DNA of 64,000 nucleotides, taken from the NCBI GenBank assembly GCA_013426785.1, contig JACDZI010000008.1:1-64000 (forward strand), read 5' to 3'. The DNA comes from Rhodocyclaceae bacterium (GTDB lineage Bacteria; Pseudomonadota; Gammaproteobacteria; Burkholderiales; Rhodocyclaceae). How positions within the stretch are numbered: position 1 is the stretch's first letter; each line of letters opens with the position of its first letter. This document shows positions 8,322-18,137 of this stretch, piece after piece. Below the pieces are notes generated by a model. It was given only the letters and a program-made list of their open reading frames with translations, had not been told where the DNA came from and ran no database searches. Position numbers and translations under genes: made by a program.

Positions 8322-9315
8322 ACTTATACGCAAACCTCTGCCACTTGTTTCGGTAGTCCTCTCGTTCTACAACGAGGCAACAATACTCAACGAACTGGTC
8401 AGTCGCCTGCGGAATGTCATGCGCGGGGAAATCGAGCGCATCACCATCAGTGGTTATGAACTGATATTCGTGAATGATGCCTCGAACGATAACTCGCTAG
8501 AGATATTGAAAGCGGAACTTGCGACAGGGCAGGACCTTGTCGTGGTCGATATGTCGAATAACTTCGGAGTTTCCGAGTGCGTACTGGCAGGCATGCAAAT
8601 TTCAAAAGGTGATCTAGTTGTTTATTTGGATGCCGACTTGCAGGATCCGCCCGAGGTCATACCAGAATTAATCGAGAAGTGGCATGCCGATCCGGATGTG
8701 GAGGTGGTTTACACGACTCGCTTGAGTCGTGCAGGAGAGCATCCACTCAAGCTGCTGATCACCCATCTTGGGTACAAGTTTATCAATTGGACATCCGAGA
8801 TCAAATTCCCGTTGAACTCGGGTGACTTCAAGCTCTTGTCACGTCGGGTCGTAACTGAATTACTTCAGATCAAGGAAAAGAAACCTTATCTGCGGGGCCT
8901 CGTTTCATGGATTGGATTTAAACAGTCACAGGTCTTTTATCATCGTGCCGAACGACATGACGGTCGTGAAAACACTAAGCGGCCTGCTTTCAGTACAAGG
9001 GTGATCAAGTATGCGCTTGATTCTGCCATCATTTCATTTTCAGATACCCCGCTTAAAGCCAGCCTGCTCATCGGGTTCCTGATTTCTTTGGCCTCGATTC
9101 TTTACATTGGGGTAGTCTTGGTGCAGAAACTCATGGGTGTCTCAGTCCCGGGCCTGTCCGCAGTTATGGCGGCAGTCCTTCTGCTCGGAGGCATGAATCT
9201 GTTCATGATCGGGATCATGGGATTGTATGTAAATATCATTTTTCTAAACTCTCGCGAGCGCCCAGATTACATCATCAGCAAAGTGTATTCGTTTGACAAC
9301 AGACGAATTCCCTGA
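8302..9315 (+). CDS. Family 2 glycosyltransferase, DPM1/ArnC type, with C-terminal membrane anchor
   Basis: 337 residues. The N-terminal GT-A domain has SVVLSFYNEA, the FVNDAS strand and the metal-binding DADLQDPPE. The C-terminus has two long hydrophobic helices (about 250-272 and 283-310). This architecture matches polyprenyl-phosphate sugar transferases (GtrB/ArnC/DPM1), which charge undecaprenyl phosphate with a single sugar on the cytoplasmic face. The flipped lipid-sugar is then used by membrane GT-C enzymes in the periplasm; the three polytopic proteins downstream are candidate users. Start ATG follows GAAGAGG. Confidence 0.85.
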   Translation: MEKIVSELIRKPLPLVSVVLSFYNEATILNELVSRLRNVMRGEIERITISGYELIFVNDASNDNSLEILKAELATGQDLVVVDMSNNFGVSECVLAGMQISKGDLVVYLDADLQDPPEVIPELIEKWHADPDVEVVYTTRLSRAGEHPLKLLITHLGYKFINWTSEIKFPLNSGDFKLLSRRVVTELLQIKEKKPYLRGLVSWIGFKQSQVFYHRAERHDGRENTKRPAFSTRVIKYALDSAIISFSDTPLKASLLIGFLISLASILYIGVVLVQKLMGVSVPGLSAVMAAVLLLGGMNLFMIGIMGLYVNIIFLNSRERPDYIISKVYSFDNRRIP

Positions 9316-9374
9316 CGCAGTAGAGGTTGGCTGATTTGTCAAAAAGTGGTGCGTGGTTTCCGTGAAAACTAGGC

Positions 9375-11180
9375 ATGACAAGCATCGTACATTACTGGGG
9401 TAGGCGAGACACGGTGCGGGCCGACGCTTTCCGCTTGTCTATTGGCGTCTCCATTGTTATCGGGGGCGTCATCGGTTGGGGCCTGATGCCAGAGCCACGG
9501 GCGATCGATGGCGCGTTGGTGCTTTCGGGGATGATCAAATACCCGCCGGGTAGCATTCAGGGGATTTACTTCCACAACGTCTGGACCTTCATTCACCAGA
9601 TACTCTCGATTCCCCTCGCACTCGGGGGTGACCAGGCGGCAGTGGCGAATACGTTCAACGCGCTCTTGGGTGCCGTGATGTTCACGGGATTGGCACTGGT
9701 TACCCTTGCCTTGACCGAAAGTATCGTTTTGGCGGTGACCTCGCCTCTACTGATCATGTTCAGCAACTTCTGGCTGGTGTGGTCTGACTATCCGATCCTG
9801 TTCTTCGCCAGTCACAGCTATGGCCAACTCGGACTTGCTGCATGTGTTCTGTCGATCGGCTTGTTGGGTAACGGCCGTCCCTTTGCTGCAGGAGTCGTTG
9901 CCGGGATTCTGCCGTCGGTTCATTCCGTCTGGGGTGGTTGGACGATAGCCATCATTCTTGCTGCCGGCGGATTACTCAATACCTATTTCTGCGTGTCTCG
10001 GAAGCAACTCGCGGCCGGTGTTGCTACCGGGCTCGCAGTGTCGGCGGTAAGTTTTGGATGGTTTGTGCGTCAGCGATTATCGATTCCATCCGGCGGCGAT
10101 CCGGCATTATTACAACTGTGGATGGATCTCTGGGAGCATCATCGCAGTCTGCCCTATAAGCCACGTACGATATTTTTGACCTCACTTTTTATGTGTGGGG
10201 CCTGGATGCTATTTGATGCCGCCAAGCGCGCGGGACGAATCCGGGTTGCAGGCATGACAATCATGCTCTTCGTTACTGCGGCGGCTGCTCAAGTGCTATA
10301 CGAACTCGCTCACCATGCGGGCCGTTATCTTCCCGATCTCGTAGTCAATGCAATGCCTGGACGGCTTGTCAATTTGCACTTTCTCCTTGCCTACCCTGCC
10401 CTACTTGCTCTGATGGCGGCACGGACATCAACCATATTGCCGCTGGCGGTGTCACTTCCGATAATGGCATTTGATAGGAAATTGTTTCATGCCGGATATT
10501 TGTTCTTGGTTCTATTTTTCGGGGCAATTCACTTTTCTGAATTGAAAGGGCGACTGAATCGATTCGCGTGTGTGCGTGCCTGGCGTGAATCCCCGCCTCC
10601 CGTCAATCGAATTGTCACAGCTATAGGAATCATCGGCGTGGTCTGGTCTGCGATTGTTGTGCGCGGCATGATGGCTACCCCAGAAGCCTATTGCACAAAC
10701 GAGGTTATCGACGACTGCCGTGCTCCTGCGATCTTTCAACAGTTGTCCGGCACGGCCATCAAAGGGTTAGTAGCGGCCCCCGCAGGCCTGGCCCTGACAA
10801 TGCACCGACATGGACATCAACCGGTAATCGCCGGTGCGAGCGGCCTAGACTTTGTCGCCTACCTTCCCGGAACGGTAACGAGTATGCGAGACATGCTTGA
10901 GGCTGTATATGGCATAGATTTCGCTAATCCGTCAGAGGAGATCAGGGGCAAGCCATATTTGCTCCCAGGTCAGGGAAAGCGCCATTGGGCTAGTCTCACA
11001 AGCACCGACTGGGAAAAACTGTCCGATCGCTTTTGCATCGGGGCGGTACTCGTACCTGAAGACTGGCAGATCAACTTGCTTCCAACTGTCGACGGGAACC
11101 AGATAACACTGTATGTGTTTCCCTGGTTACTCCCATCGAGATGTATGGTGGCTGACCACCCATCGGAGTCTTCTCTTTGA
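9375..11180 (+). CDS. Large polytopic membrane protein, unrecognised (possible GT-C glycosyltransferase)
   Basis: 601 residues with roughly ten hydrophobic segments spread over residues 20-440, then a soluble tail of about 160 residues ending in a hydrophobic strand. I do not recognise a named family. The first extracytoplasmic loop after the first helix is acidic (MPEPRAIDGALVLSG), the place where GT-C enzymes keep a catalytic Asp/Glu. The later soluble tail would be periplasmic. It follows a polyprenyl-phosphate sugar transferase, which fits a GT-C using lipid-linked sugar, but a polymerase or an unrelated membrane protein is equally possible. Confidence 0.5.
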   Translation: MTSIVHYWGRRDTVRADAFRLSIGVSIVIGGVIGWGLMPEPRAIDGALVLSGMIKYPPGSIQGIYFHNVWTFIHQILSIPLALGGDQAAVANTFNALLGAVMFTGLALVTLALTESIVLAVTSPLLIMFSNFWLVWSDYPILFFASHSYGQLGLAACVLSIGLLGNGRPFAAGVVAGILPSVHSVWGGWTIAIILAAGGLLNTYFCVSRKQLAAGVATGLAVSAVSFGWFVRQRLSIPSGGDPALLQLWMDLWEHHRSLPYKPRTIFLTSLFMCGAWMLFDAAKRAGRIRVAGMTIMLFVTAAAAQVLYELAHHAGRYLPDLVVNAMPGRLVNLHFLLAYPALLALMAARTSTILPLAVSLPIMAFDRKLFHAGYLFLVLFFGAIHFSELKGRLNRFACVRAWRESPPPVNRIVTAIGIIGVVWSAIVVRGMMATPEAYCTNEVIDDCRAPAIFQQLSGTAIKGLVAAPAGLALTMHRHGHQPVIAGASGLDFVAYLPGTVTSMRDMLEAVYGIDFANPSEEIRGKPYLLPGQGKRHWASLTSTDWEKLSDRFCIGAVLVPEDWQINLLPTVDGNQITLYVFPWLLPSRCMVADHPSESSL

Positions 11181-11362
11181 GCGAATACACCTACCTGCGT
11201 CGCCAGTTTCTCATGAACGGTCGCGAGCCTCCTTGGACCTTATTCAGCCACATCTATCCTAATTTATCTTCCAGATTGCGCGGGTTTTCGAACAATAATT
11301 GGACAGCGCGAGATTTTGATAGAGTAGACCATCAACAATCAAGAACAGAGGAAAAATCGGAT

Positions 11363-11737
11363 ATGAACAGCGCCTCGGTATTTCAGTCGCTGGCGATTTA
11401 TACAGCCAAGGTTGTCATTGCCTCGGTTCTTTTCGTTTCAATCGTCGCCTCGGCATTTAATCCCATCCGGTTTGCAGGCGAGGTGCGGACTGGAGCAAAG
11501 GCGTGGGTGTCAGAATCCCTCGTTGCGCATGGATTCGCCTATTCCGTATTGATAGCAAAAGGGGACCCTGAAGCTGCTGCAGAAATCGCAAGGTACCTTG
11601 AATATTTGCGCGAATACAAGGCGGCGGTTGCTGCATGGGAGGCAGCAGCGGTGATTCATACCCGTTCCAAGCAGCCACTGTCGCAAGATGAGATTGCAAA
11701 GAATATCGACCGCCTCCAGTCGATAGATCGGCACTGA
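11363..11737 (+). CDS. Small membrane-anchored hypothetical protein
   Basis: 124 residues from the ATG at 11363, which follows AGAGGA; the frame is open back to 11177 but that part is rich in unusual residues and lacks a good start. One hydrophobic segment (about residues 12-32) anchors the protein. The rest is Ala-rich and helical, with a stretch YLEYLREYKAAVAAWEAAA that looks like a single TPR-like helical hairpin. No family is recognised. It sits between two large polytopic proteins and may be their accessory subunit. The 182 bases before it, after the previous stop, contain no clear gene. Confidence 0.5.
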   Translation: MNSASVFQSLAIYTAKVVIASVLFVSIVASAFNPIRFAGEVRTGAKAWVSESLVAHGFAYSVLIAKGDPEAAAEIARYLEYLREYKAAVAAWEAAAVIHTRSKQPLSQDEIAKNIDRLQSIDRH

Positions 11738-11750
11738 CTTTGATGTTCTT

Positions 11751-13385
11751 GTGGCCATGACCGGCACTCAAAACGATACCAACACTCAATCGGTTGGCTG
11801 GCGGGATGGATTTGCCGTATTGGTTATCGTAGCCGTGCTGCTATTTATCTATTGGCCCGCGTTGATTCACGAGTTTGGCTTTCATAATGACTATCGTGTC
11901 CGGGACGTTCTTGACTATTCATTCGATACGTCAAGCTGGCGGGGCATGCTGAAACACCTGGAGTCGATGCATTTGCTGTATATCGGGCGCCCGGTCAATG
12001 CGATTGCATTTAATCTTCATCAGTCGCTATTCCATACTGTCGCCGATTTCACCCTCGGTCGACTGGCCACTTTGGTGCTTACCATTGGGCTAGCGCTCGC
12101 TCTGTTCCTTTTCTTGCGGCTGCAACTACAGGTTTCGCGGGTTCATGCTGTTGCGTTGTCTATTGCAACGTACGCGTTGCCAAGTTTTCAGCTTTACATC
12201 AGCTGGGTAGCGAATTTTGTTCCTGGCACGTTGAACATAGCAGTCTCGGTCACCGCTTTTCACTGTGCACATGCGGCGTGGGTACGTTCTCCGGCTTTGC
12301 TGTCGCGAAAAAACTGGTTGTGGGTCGCCGCGGCGTTCATGCTGCTGGAAGTGGCAATGCTCAATTACCCACCGACAGCATTTTTCCTACTTTTCTATCT
12401 CTTCTTATTCGTCGCCTATAGTCCTGCACCACTACCGGAGGTCAAAACCTTTTCCAAGCGCATCCTTGCCTTGAGTGTTGTGTCGCTCGGGGCTTATTTT
12501 GTTATTTACAAGCTCATTTACTTCCCCTGGATGCAAGGTTTTTGGGGCGCAGAGTTCAAGACTTACGATGCAAACACCTACGCCTTTTCTTTGTTGTCGA
12601 ATGAGACACCTATTCGATTGGTCGCAGACCTGTTCCGATTTGGTCTGCTTGCGTGGATGCCTGCAAATAACCAAATCAGCTACCCGATTATTAATGGCAT
12701 GATCGTCATTCTTGGCGCGCTGATCTGGATATGTCTGCCCACCGAAAGGAATCAAGGAAAATCTGTTCTGGAAAGTGCTACCGAAGGAGATGCGCGGCTG
12801 CACCTGATGTTATACGCGGCACTCCTCTGCATTGCACCATTCCTGATATCACCGAAAAGCTTTGTTGCTTATCGGGTGCAAGCGCCGTGGTTCGCCATGT
12901 TCGCGGTGATCGTTGTTGCAGCGTATTTAAGGGTTGCGCGACTGGTTGGGGTGTTGTTGGCGCGACCTTATGCCGCTACGCTTGGTATCGTCATCGTGAT
13001 GGTAATGTTGATAGCCTCGGCCCGGAGCATGGTTGACGCGACCGTGGCAAATGCAACAACGGAACTGAACGTTTTTAAGAAAGAATTGGCTCAGTTGCCA
13101 AAAGTTGTGAAGAAGGAAAAGATCAAGATACTGGTTGTGCTACCACGCCGGTACGCCTTGTTTGTTGATTACCCCCTCCAGCTCGACCTCGCCTATACCG
13201 CGACAAATTACTCCGGGCTGATGTACGGAATTATTCATATGATTGCAGAGGAACAGGAAATTTCCAGAACCCGCTATCAATGGGACCAGGAAGCGTCCCC
13301 AGATAAATATGTGCTTGAATCGGCAGATATCGTAATTGACCTCAGAAATGAAAGCAAGTGCTATGGGGTATGTGGCGACCCATAA
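11751..13385 (+). CDS. Polytopic membrane protein with GT-C-like topology, unrecognised
   Basis: 544 residues, GTG start (an ATG lies two codons later). About eleven hydrophobic segments cover residues 20-425, followed by a hydrophilic tail of about 110 residues. After the first helix comes FHNDYRVRDVLDY, an acidic loop resembling the catalytic first loop of GT-C transferases such as GtrII-like proteins. The tail has a Rossmann-like strand (KIKILVVLPRRY). No named family can be assigned. With its neighbours it forms a run of three large membrane proteins that should include the O-unit polymerase or periplasmic glycosyltransferases. Confidence 0.5.
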   Translation: MAMTGTQNDTNTQSVGWRDGFAVLVIVAVLLFIYWPALIHEFGFHNDYRVRDVLDYSFDTSSWRGMLKHLESMHLLYIGRPVNAIAFNLHQSLFHTVADFTLGRLATLVLTIGLALALFLFLRLQLQVSRVHAVALSIATYALPSFQLYISWVANFVPGTLNIAVSVTAFHCAHAAWVRSPALLSRKNWLWVAAAFMLLEVAMLNYPPTAFFLLFYLFLFVAYSPAPLPEVKTFSKRILALSVVSLGAYFVIYKLIYFPWMQGFWGAEFKTYDANTYAFSLLSNETPIRLVADLFRFGLLAWMPANNQISYPIINGMIVILGALIWICLPTERNQGKSVLESATEGDARLHLMLYAALLCIAPFLISPKSFVAYRVQAPWFAMFAVIVVAAYLRVARLVGVLLARPYAATLGIVIVMVMLIASARSMVDATVANATTELNVFKKELAQLPKVVKKEKIKILVVLPRRYALFVDYPLQLDLAYTATNYSGLMYGIIHMIAEEQEISRTRYQWDQEASPDKYVLESADIVIDLRNESKCYGVCGDP

Positions 13386-13397
13386 CCCATCAAAATC

Positions 13398-14924
13398 ATG
13401 ATACCTAGAGAATGGAAGTTGGGAACATGTATGCTGCCTGTCGCTGCATACATATTAGTGCTACTCTCGCTCGGGCCAGCTATAAGTTGGGTGCATCCGG
13501 AAATTCAGATCATCGATTTCTTCATTACTCATACGAATGCACCTTGGTATCAGTTGATATTTAACTATGAGCATCTGGAGTTTGCACCACGCTTTACGCG
13601 TCCGCTTTCATCTCTTTTTCAAGTACTTGACTCCTACATTCGTTTGTCACTGCCTAAGGGCATGTATAGCTATTCACAGAGCTGGTCGCTAACTTGGGCG
13701 TTCTCCCTGATTCTCAATCCCCTGCTGATGTACCGCCTTGTTTTTCTCTGGACCGGCGATAGGCTGATAGCGTTATTCGCATTCTGCTTGTACTTGTTGT
13801 CGCCAACAAATCTATCTTCTGCGGTAATGTTTTTCAGGCCAGGTAAAGTGTTGGCACAGTTCTTTCTGTTGCTTGTGCTTGATATGGCCTCCAGATATGT
13901 GATTAAGCGTGAGACTTCACTGAAGCGCCTGATGGTCATTGGATGCGTAGTATTCCTGGGAATAATGTCTGATGAGGGAGGCTGGTTTTCTTTACCCGCA
14001 GTCTTCCTTTTGTTCCTGATTTTCTATCGAGATAAAGCGGCAAGCGTGCTAGGAATTCTGGTTGTTGCGAGCCTGCTCGCAGCAGCGCATTATTTTTGGA
14101 TTCTCCCCTCTGTCTCAGCAGCTATATGGGGTGGTAATCAGCAGTTGGGTGACTACTTTATTTTGAAAGATATCACACACTCTGCTACCCCTGTAGATAC
14201 TCTCATTTTGCTATTGCATCGTTTCTCCAAGGCATTCGCTGCGCATATATTCATATTCCCGAAGGATACGTTTGCGCTGTTCATAACAAACCCAGGGCTT
14301 GGTGGGTGGTGGCAACTGCTCTTTATTGTTAATGCTGGCATTTCAGCTTTCATGTTAATCTGTGCAGTATATGTGCTGAAAAAAGATCTCTTGTCAAAAA
14401 GTTACGTATTTATTTATTTCTTTCTGTGTTTTATTGGTGGCGTTATATTTCACTCACTATTGATGGTGATTGTCGGTAATCAAGTATTCGGCCCTTATTA
14501 CTATGGGGGGTTTATTAGCATCTATTTGTTACTTTGTTACGCATGGTTGTGGAAAATGGTTTTTACATTAGCTGAAGGCCCCGGCCTTAATGGTCGATTG
14601 AATGCTCTCAGTTTACTGTCGGTAGTAGTGATGATGATTGCCCAGTTTCACACCTTCCAGGCGACAAATATTTTGGTTAAAGATGTTCATTACTATCATC
14701 CTGCTTCTGTAATATATAGAGAGTACTTTGCCAATCAACTGGATCGCTTCTCTGTGAGTGAACCTTTCACAGAACAGCAAAAGGATCTGATTGAGCGCTT
14801 CTATTCGATGCGCGGGAATTGCATCGATCTCCCTGTCGAATTGCTGTGGCATGCGACCAATGTCAGAGCGCTGCAAGGGTACGGGTTTCCACCTGGCGAC
14901 AAAACTATGACAGTTTGCAAATAA
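13398..14924 (+). CDS. Polytopic membrane protein, unrecognised
   Basis: 508 residues with about ten hydrophobic segments up to residue 420 and a short hydrophilic C-terminal domain. The loop after the first helix (IDFFITHTNAPWYQLIFNYE) is again polar/acidic, and RFTRPLSSLFQVLD follows, similar in layout to the preceding gene's GRPVNAIAFNLHQ. This suggests the two are distant paralogues. The DNA is clearly AT-richer than the rest of the window, pointing to transfer. Function unknown; polymerase or GT-C transferase are the plausible roles. Confidence 0.5.
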   Translation: MIPREWKLGTCMLPVAAYILVLLSLGPAISWVHPEIQIIDFFITHTNAPWYQLIFNYEHLEFAPRFTRPLSSLFQVLDSYIRLSLPKGMYSYSQSWSLTWAFSLILNPLLMYRLVFLWTGDRLIALFAFCLYLLSPTNLSSAVMFFRPGKVLAQFFLLLVLDMASRYVIKRETSLKRLMVIGCVVFLGIMSDEGGWFSLPAVFLLFLIFYRDKAASVLGILVVASLLAAAHYFWILPSVSAAIWGGNQQLGDYFILKDITHSATPVDTLILLLHRFSKAFAAHIFIFPKDTFALFITNPGLGGWWQLLFIVNAGISAFMLICAVYVLKKDLLSKSYVFIYFFLCFIGGVIFHSLLMVIVGNQVFGPYYYGGFISIYLLLCYAWLWKMVFTLAEGPGLNGRLNALSLLSVVVMMIAQFHTFQATNILVKDVHYYHPASVIYREYFANQLDRFSVSEPFTEQQKDLIERFYSMRGNCIDLPVELLWHATNVRALQGYGFPPGDKTMTVCK

Positions 14925-14976
14925 GACGAAAGTTGAAAGAGTTGTATTTTATTCGTACATGAGTAAGGGGTAAGCA

Positions 14977-15558
14977 ATGCGGATTGTAAAGTCAATATAT
15001 GCATTAGTCTTATTGTTAGCAATTGGCTTTATTGCATATTTCGGAGTTCAATCCCTGGCTTATCGAACCAACTATTTCGGCTATCTCGGAGCTAACCTTC
15101 TGGTTCTTTCAGCAATAGTGGCACTCCTGATTGGAGTTCTTGGAGGGAGGGCGATTCTCTGGTTGGTCAGTGATGGCTATGAACGTACTCTTTTGACACT
15201 TTGTGCCGCCATTGCTTTCTTTGGATATATAAATGTCTATAATATTGTTTTTCCGATATCTCTCGAACGATCTTTTTCTGTGCGAATCATGATCAACCTT
15301 GCACAGGCGCCTTCGATGACGCTATCTCAAGAGGATTTAGAAAAGCGACAGCCTGCAAGTCGGGTCTATGGACTTAGATATAAGGAAATGCTTGGATCAG
15401 GGCTGGCAACGATGAATGAGCAAGGTTATTTGACACTCACGACCAAAGGCTGGCTTATCAGTCAGCTTTACCTTGGGTTGGCAAATGTCTTGGGCTATAA
15501 AAATGATTTCTCGTGTCCGGCCATGGAAAATTGTGGTGACCGTGGAAATAACGAATAG
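14977..15558 (+). CDS. Small polytopic membrane protein, unrecognised
   Basis: 193 residues behind a good AAGGGG ribosome-binding site. Three hydrophobic segments lie at about 5-27, 37-60 and 70-92. A soluble C-terminal half follows in which SLERSFSVRIM and GYLTLTTKGWLIS look like a small winged-helix-like fold (an -LTxKG- turn). I recall similar unnamed proteins in betaproteobacterial O-antigen clusters, but no function is known to me. AT-rich like its upstream neighbour. A flippase gene follows after 15 bases. Confidence 0.5.
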   Translation: MRIVKSIYALVLLLAIGFIAYFGVQSLAYRTNYFGYLGANLLVLSAIVALLIGVLGGRAILWLVSDGYERTLLTLCAAIAFFGYINVYNIVFPISLERSFSVRIMINLAQAPSMTLSQEDLEKRQPASRVYGLRYKEMLGSGLATMNEQGYLTLTTKGWLISQLYLGLANVLGYKNDFSCPAMENCGDRGNNE

Positions 15559-15573
15559 CGTCGTCGTAACCAG

Positions 15574-17076
15574 ATGTACGCAGCAGGAAAAGTGATAAGC
15601 GGGCAAGCCTTTCTCCGAAATGCGCTGCTTAACTTTGCCGGTCAAGCTGCGCCACTCTTGGCGGCTGTGGTGGCGATACCGTCCCTGCTCACCTTGCTTG
15701 GTGCTGAACGCTTTGGAATCCTTGCGCTTGCTTGGGGGGTGCTCGGCTACTTTGGTCTGTTTGATCTGGGCCTTGGGCGCGCGCTGACTCAGCGCGTGGC
15801 TGCATTTGTTGGACGTGGAGAACTCAGCGGCCTTCCTACGTTGATCTCAACGGCACTAACGATCATGGCTGCCGTCGGTGTTGTCGGATTGATAGTTGTG
15901 TACATTATGACGCCGTGGCTGGCATACAGTGCCCTGCGCATCACGCCGGACCTCGTTTCCGAAACGATTGCATCCTTTCACCTGATTGCCTTCGCTATTC
16001 CGCTGTTGGTCATCACTGCGGGCCTGCGCGGCGTCCTCGAGGGCCTCGGAATGTTCGGGCCTCTCAATGTCATTCGGGTTCCGCTTGGTATCCTAACCTT
16101 TGTTGCACCGCTGGGGATTGCCCACCATACGACCGATCTGTCGTGGATGGTCGGCATCCTGCTCATACTGCGCGCGGCATCCCTCGCAGCCCATTTTGCC
16201 TATTGTTGGCGAGCGATACCGGGTTTGCGCATTTTCAAACAGATCGATTCGTGTCAGGTAGGCCCATTGTTTCGTTTCGGTGGCTGGATGACTATCTCAA
16301 ACATTCTTGGCCCGTTGATGGTTTATTCCGACCGTTTCCTGATCGGTGCATTGCTTTCCTTGGCAGCGGTTACCTATTATGTCGTGCCCTATGAAATCAT
16401 CACCAAGCTTTGGATCATTCCGGGGGCCGTGGTGTCCGTGCTTTTCCCGGGTTTTGCAGGGGCGCTTGCCAGTAGGTCGGAGAGCATGGCACGACTTTAT
16501 GGCTGGGGAATCAAGGCCATTTTCCTCGGCATCGTCCCGATAACGCTGCTGTTCGCGTATCTGGCCCCAGAGTTTCTTCCTTTGTGGATCGGGCAGTCTG
16601 TTTCTGCGGAGGCGGCGCGAGTGGCCCAATGGCTTGCGCTGGGCGTTCTCGTCAACAGCTTTGCACAGGTGTCGTTCGCCCTCCTGCAGGGTGCCGGTCG
16701 GCCTGATATCACCGCCAAGCTGCATTTGCTCGAACTTCCCGTGTATTTCGCTCTCATGTACGGGCTAACGAAGCTTTTCGGAATCGAAGGGGCGGCAATT
16801 GCATGGACCGCGCGCGCGCTTTTGGACGCATTACTGTTGGCCTTGACAGCGCGCCGGGTGGCCGTTCTTCACGGCAGCTTGCTACGATTCTCTGTCGCTT
16901 TGGTCTATCTGGCACTATTCGCGTTCTGGGCGCTGATTGCCACCAGTATGGCCATGCGGATTGTCAGCTTGGCTATCGCCGCCACTTTCTTTGTTCCTGT
17001 CGCATGGTATGCAGTTTTAAATCCACAGGATCGAGCTCATACCATCGCTTGGTTACGAACTACTTTACTCAATTGA
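15574..17076 (+). CDS. Wzx-type polysaccharide flippase (MATE/MOP superfamily)
   Basis: 500 residues with 12-14 evenly spaced hydrophobic helices and short loops. FGILALAWGVLGYFGLFDLGLGRALTQ after the second helix is the characteristic start of polysaccharide flippases (PST family), which move undecaprenyl-diphosphate oligosaccharide across the inner membrane. The DRFLIGALLSLAAVTYY segment in the middle begins the second repeat of the fold. It supports a Wzx/Wzy-type assembly route, started by the phosphoglycosyl transferase at 24459. Confidence 0.85.
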   Translation: MYAAGKVISGQAFLRNALLNFAGQAAPLLAAVVAIPSLLTLLGAERFGILALAWGVLGYFGLFDLGLGRALTQRVAAFVGRGELSGLPTLISTALTIMAAVGVVGLIVVYIMTPWLAYSALRITPDLVSETIASFHLIAFAIPLLVITAGLRGVLEGLGMFGPLNVIRVPLGILTFVAPLGIAHHTTDLSWMVGILLILRAASLAAHFAYCWRAIPGLRIFKQIDSCQVGPLFRFGGWMTISNILGPLMVYSDRFLIGALLSLAAVTYYVVPYEIITKLWIIPGAVVSVLFPGFAGALASRSESMARLYGWGIKAIFLGIVPITLLFAYLAPEFLPLWIGQSVSAEAARVAQWLALGVLVNSFAQVSFALLQGAGRPDITAKLHLLELPVYFALMYGLTKLFGIEGAAIAWTARALLDALLLALTARRVAVLHGSLLRFSVALVYLALFAFWALIATSMAMRIVSLAIAATFFVPVAWYAVLNPQDRAHTIAWLRTTLLN

Positions 17077-17090
17077 GAAAATACGTAGGA

Positions 17091-18134
17091 ATGAACCAGA
17101 ACAGCACTGACATTCATCTGGAAACGGTATCAACATGCCCGCTGTGCAGGAGTGTCGGGGTAGTGCTGTACGAAGGCCTCGACGATCGCCTGTTCAGTAG
17201 CGGAGGGACGTGGACCTTCTACCGCTGCACTGAGACACGGTGCGGCCTGCTGTGGCTGAATCCTCGACCAGTCCGTGAGGATATTGCTAAGGCCTACGCC
17301 GATTACTATACCCATTCGCCTCGGCCAACTGCTCAGACCCTGCCTCGCCGCCTCTACGAATGGCTTGTCCTAGGGTACGCATCCGCACGTTACGCACCGG
17401 TCCTGCCCTTGACCACGCGATTGCAACGCTATGCAGGTTGGTCTCTACGTTTTTTTCCTGGAAAGCGTGCCATCGTGGATTACATGGCGGGTCACCTGAA
17501 TGTGCCCAACTGTGGTCGATTGCTGGAAATTGGCTGCGGTAGTGGCGATGCACTGTCATTCATGAGGACATTGGGTTGGGAGGCCTGCGGCGTTGAGGTG
17601 GATCCAGCGGCGGCTGCAGCGGCTCAGGCGAGAGGTTTGGACGTGCGGGCGAGTACGATCGAGGAACAGCGATTTCCTTCCGGGTCATTTGACGCGATTG
17701 TCATAAACCATGTGATCGAGCATTTGCATGATCCGCTGGCAATGCTGGCAGAGTGCCGCAGGCTGCTTCGGGCAGATGGGCGACTTGTGCTCGTGACACC
17801 GAATACATCCAGCCTTTGGCACCGGATGTTCGGCGCAGCGTGGATGCATTTGGATCCGCCGCGACATCTGCAACTGTTTAGCCCGAAAGCATTACAACAA
17901 CTGGTTGAGTCTGCAGGCTTTGTGGTTAACCGTTGCCATACGTCCATCCGGGACGCGGACGGCGTTTATGTTGGCAGCCAGGCCATCAGAAAAACCGGTC
18001 AACATCGGATGGAGGCTGTTGTGACCGGGCGAGCCCGTCTGGTTGCACTAGCAATGCAGCTTCTTGAGGCAGCAGTCTGCCTGGTCGATCAGCAGGCAGG
18101 AGAGGAGATCGTTCTGGTTGCGGAGAGGCGGTGA
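17091..18134 (+). CDS. Class I SAM-dependent methyltransferase with N-terminal Cys motif
   Basis: 347 residues from the ATG at 17091, which follows GTAGGA; the frame is open upstream but overlaps the flippase. The N-terminus has a zinc-ribbon-like CPLC followed later by a Cys pair region (RCTETRC). The core has the SAM motif LEIGCGSGDALS (about 145-156), Glu/Asp in VEVDPAA, and HVIEHLHDP as motif III. These two-part proteins are common in polysaccharide clusters and methylate sugars or, in some cases, cap chains. Substrate unknown. Confidence 0.8.
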   Translation: MNQNSTDIHLETVSTCPLCRSVGVVLYEGLDDRLFSSGGTWTFYRCTETRCGLLWLNPRPVREDIAKAYADYYTHSPRPTAQTLPRRLYEWLVLGYASARYAPVLPLTTRLQRYAGWSLRFFPGKRAIVDYMAGHLNVPNCGRLLEIGCGSGDALSFMRTLGWEACGVEVDPAAAAAAQARGLDVRASTIEEQRFPSGSFDAIVINHVIEHLHDPLAMLAECRRLLRADGRLVLVTPNTSSLWHRMFGAAWMHLDPPRHLQLFSPKALQQLVESAGFVVNRCHTSIRDADGVYVGSQAIRKTGQHRMEAVVTGRARLVALAMQLLEAAVCLVDQQAGEEIVLVAERR

Positions 18135-18137
18135 CAG

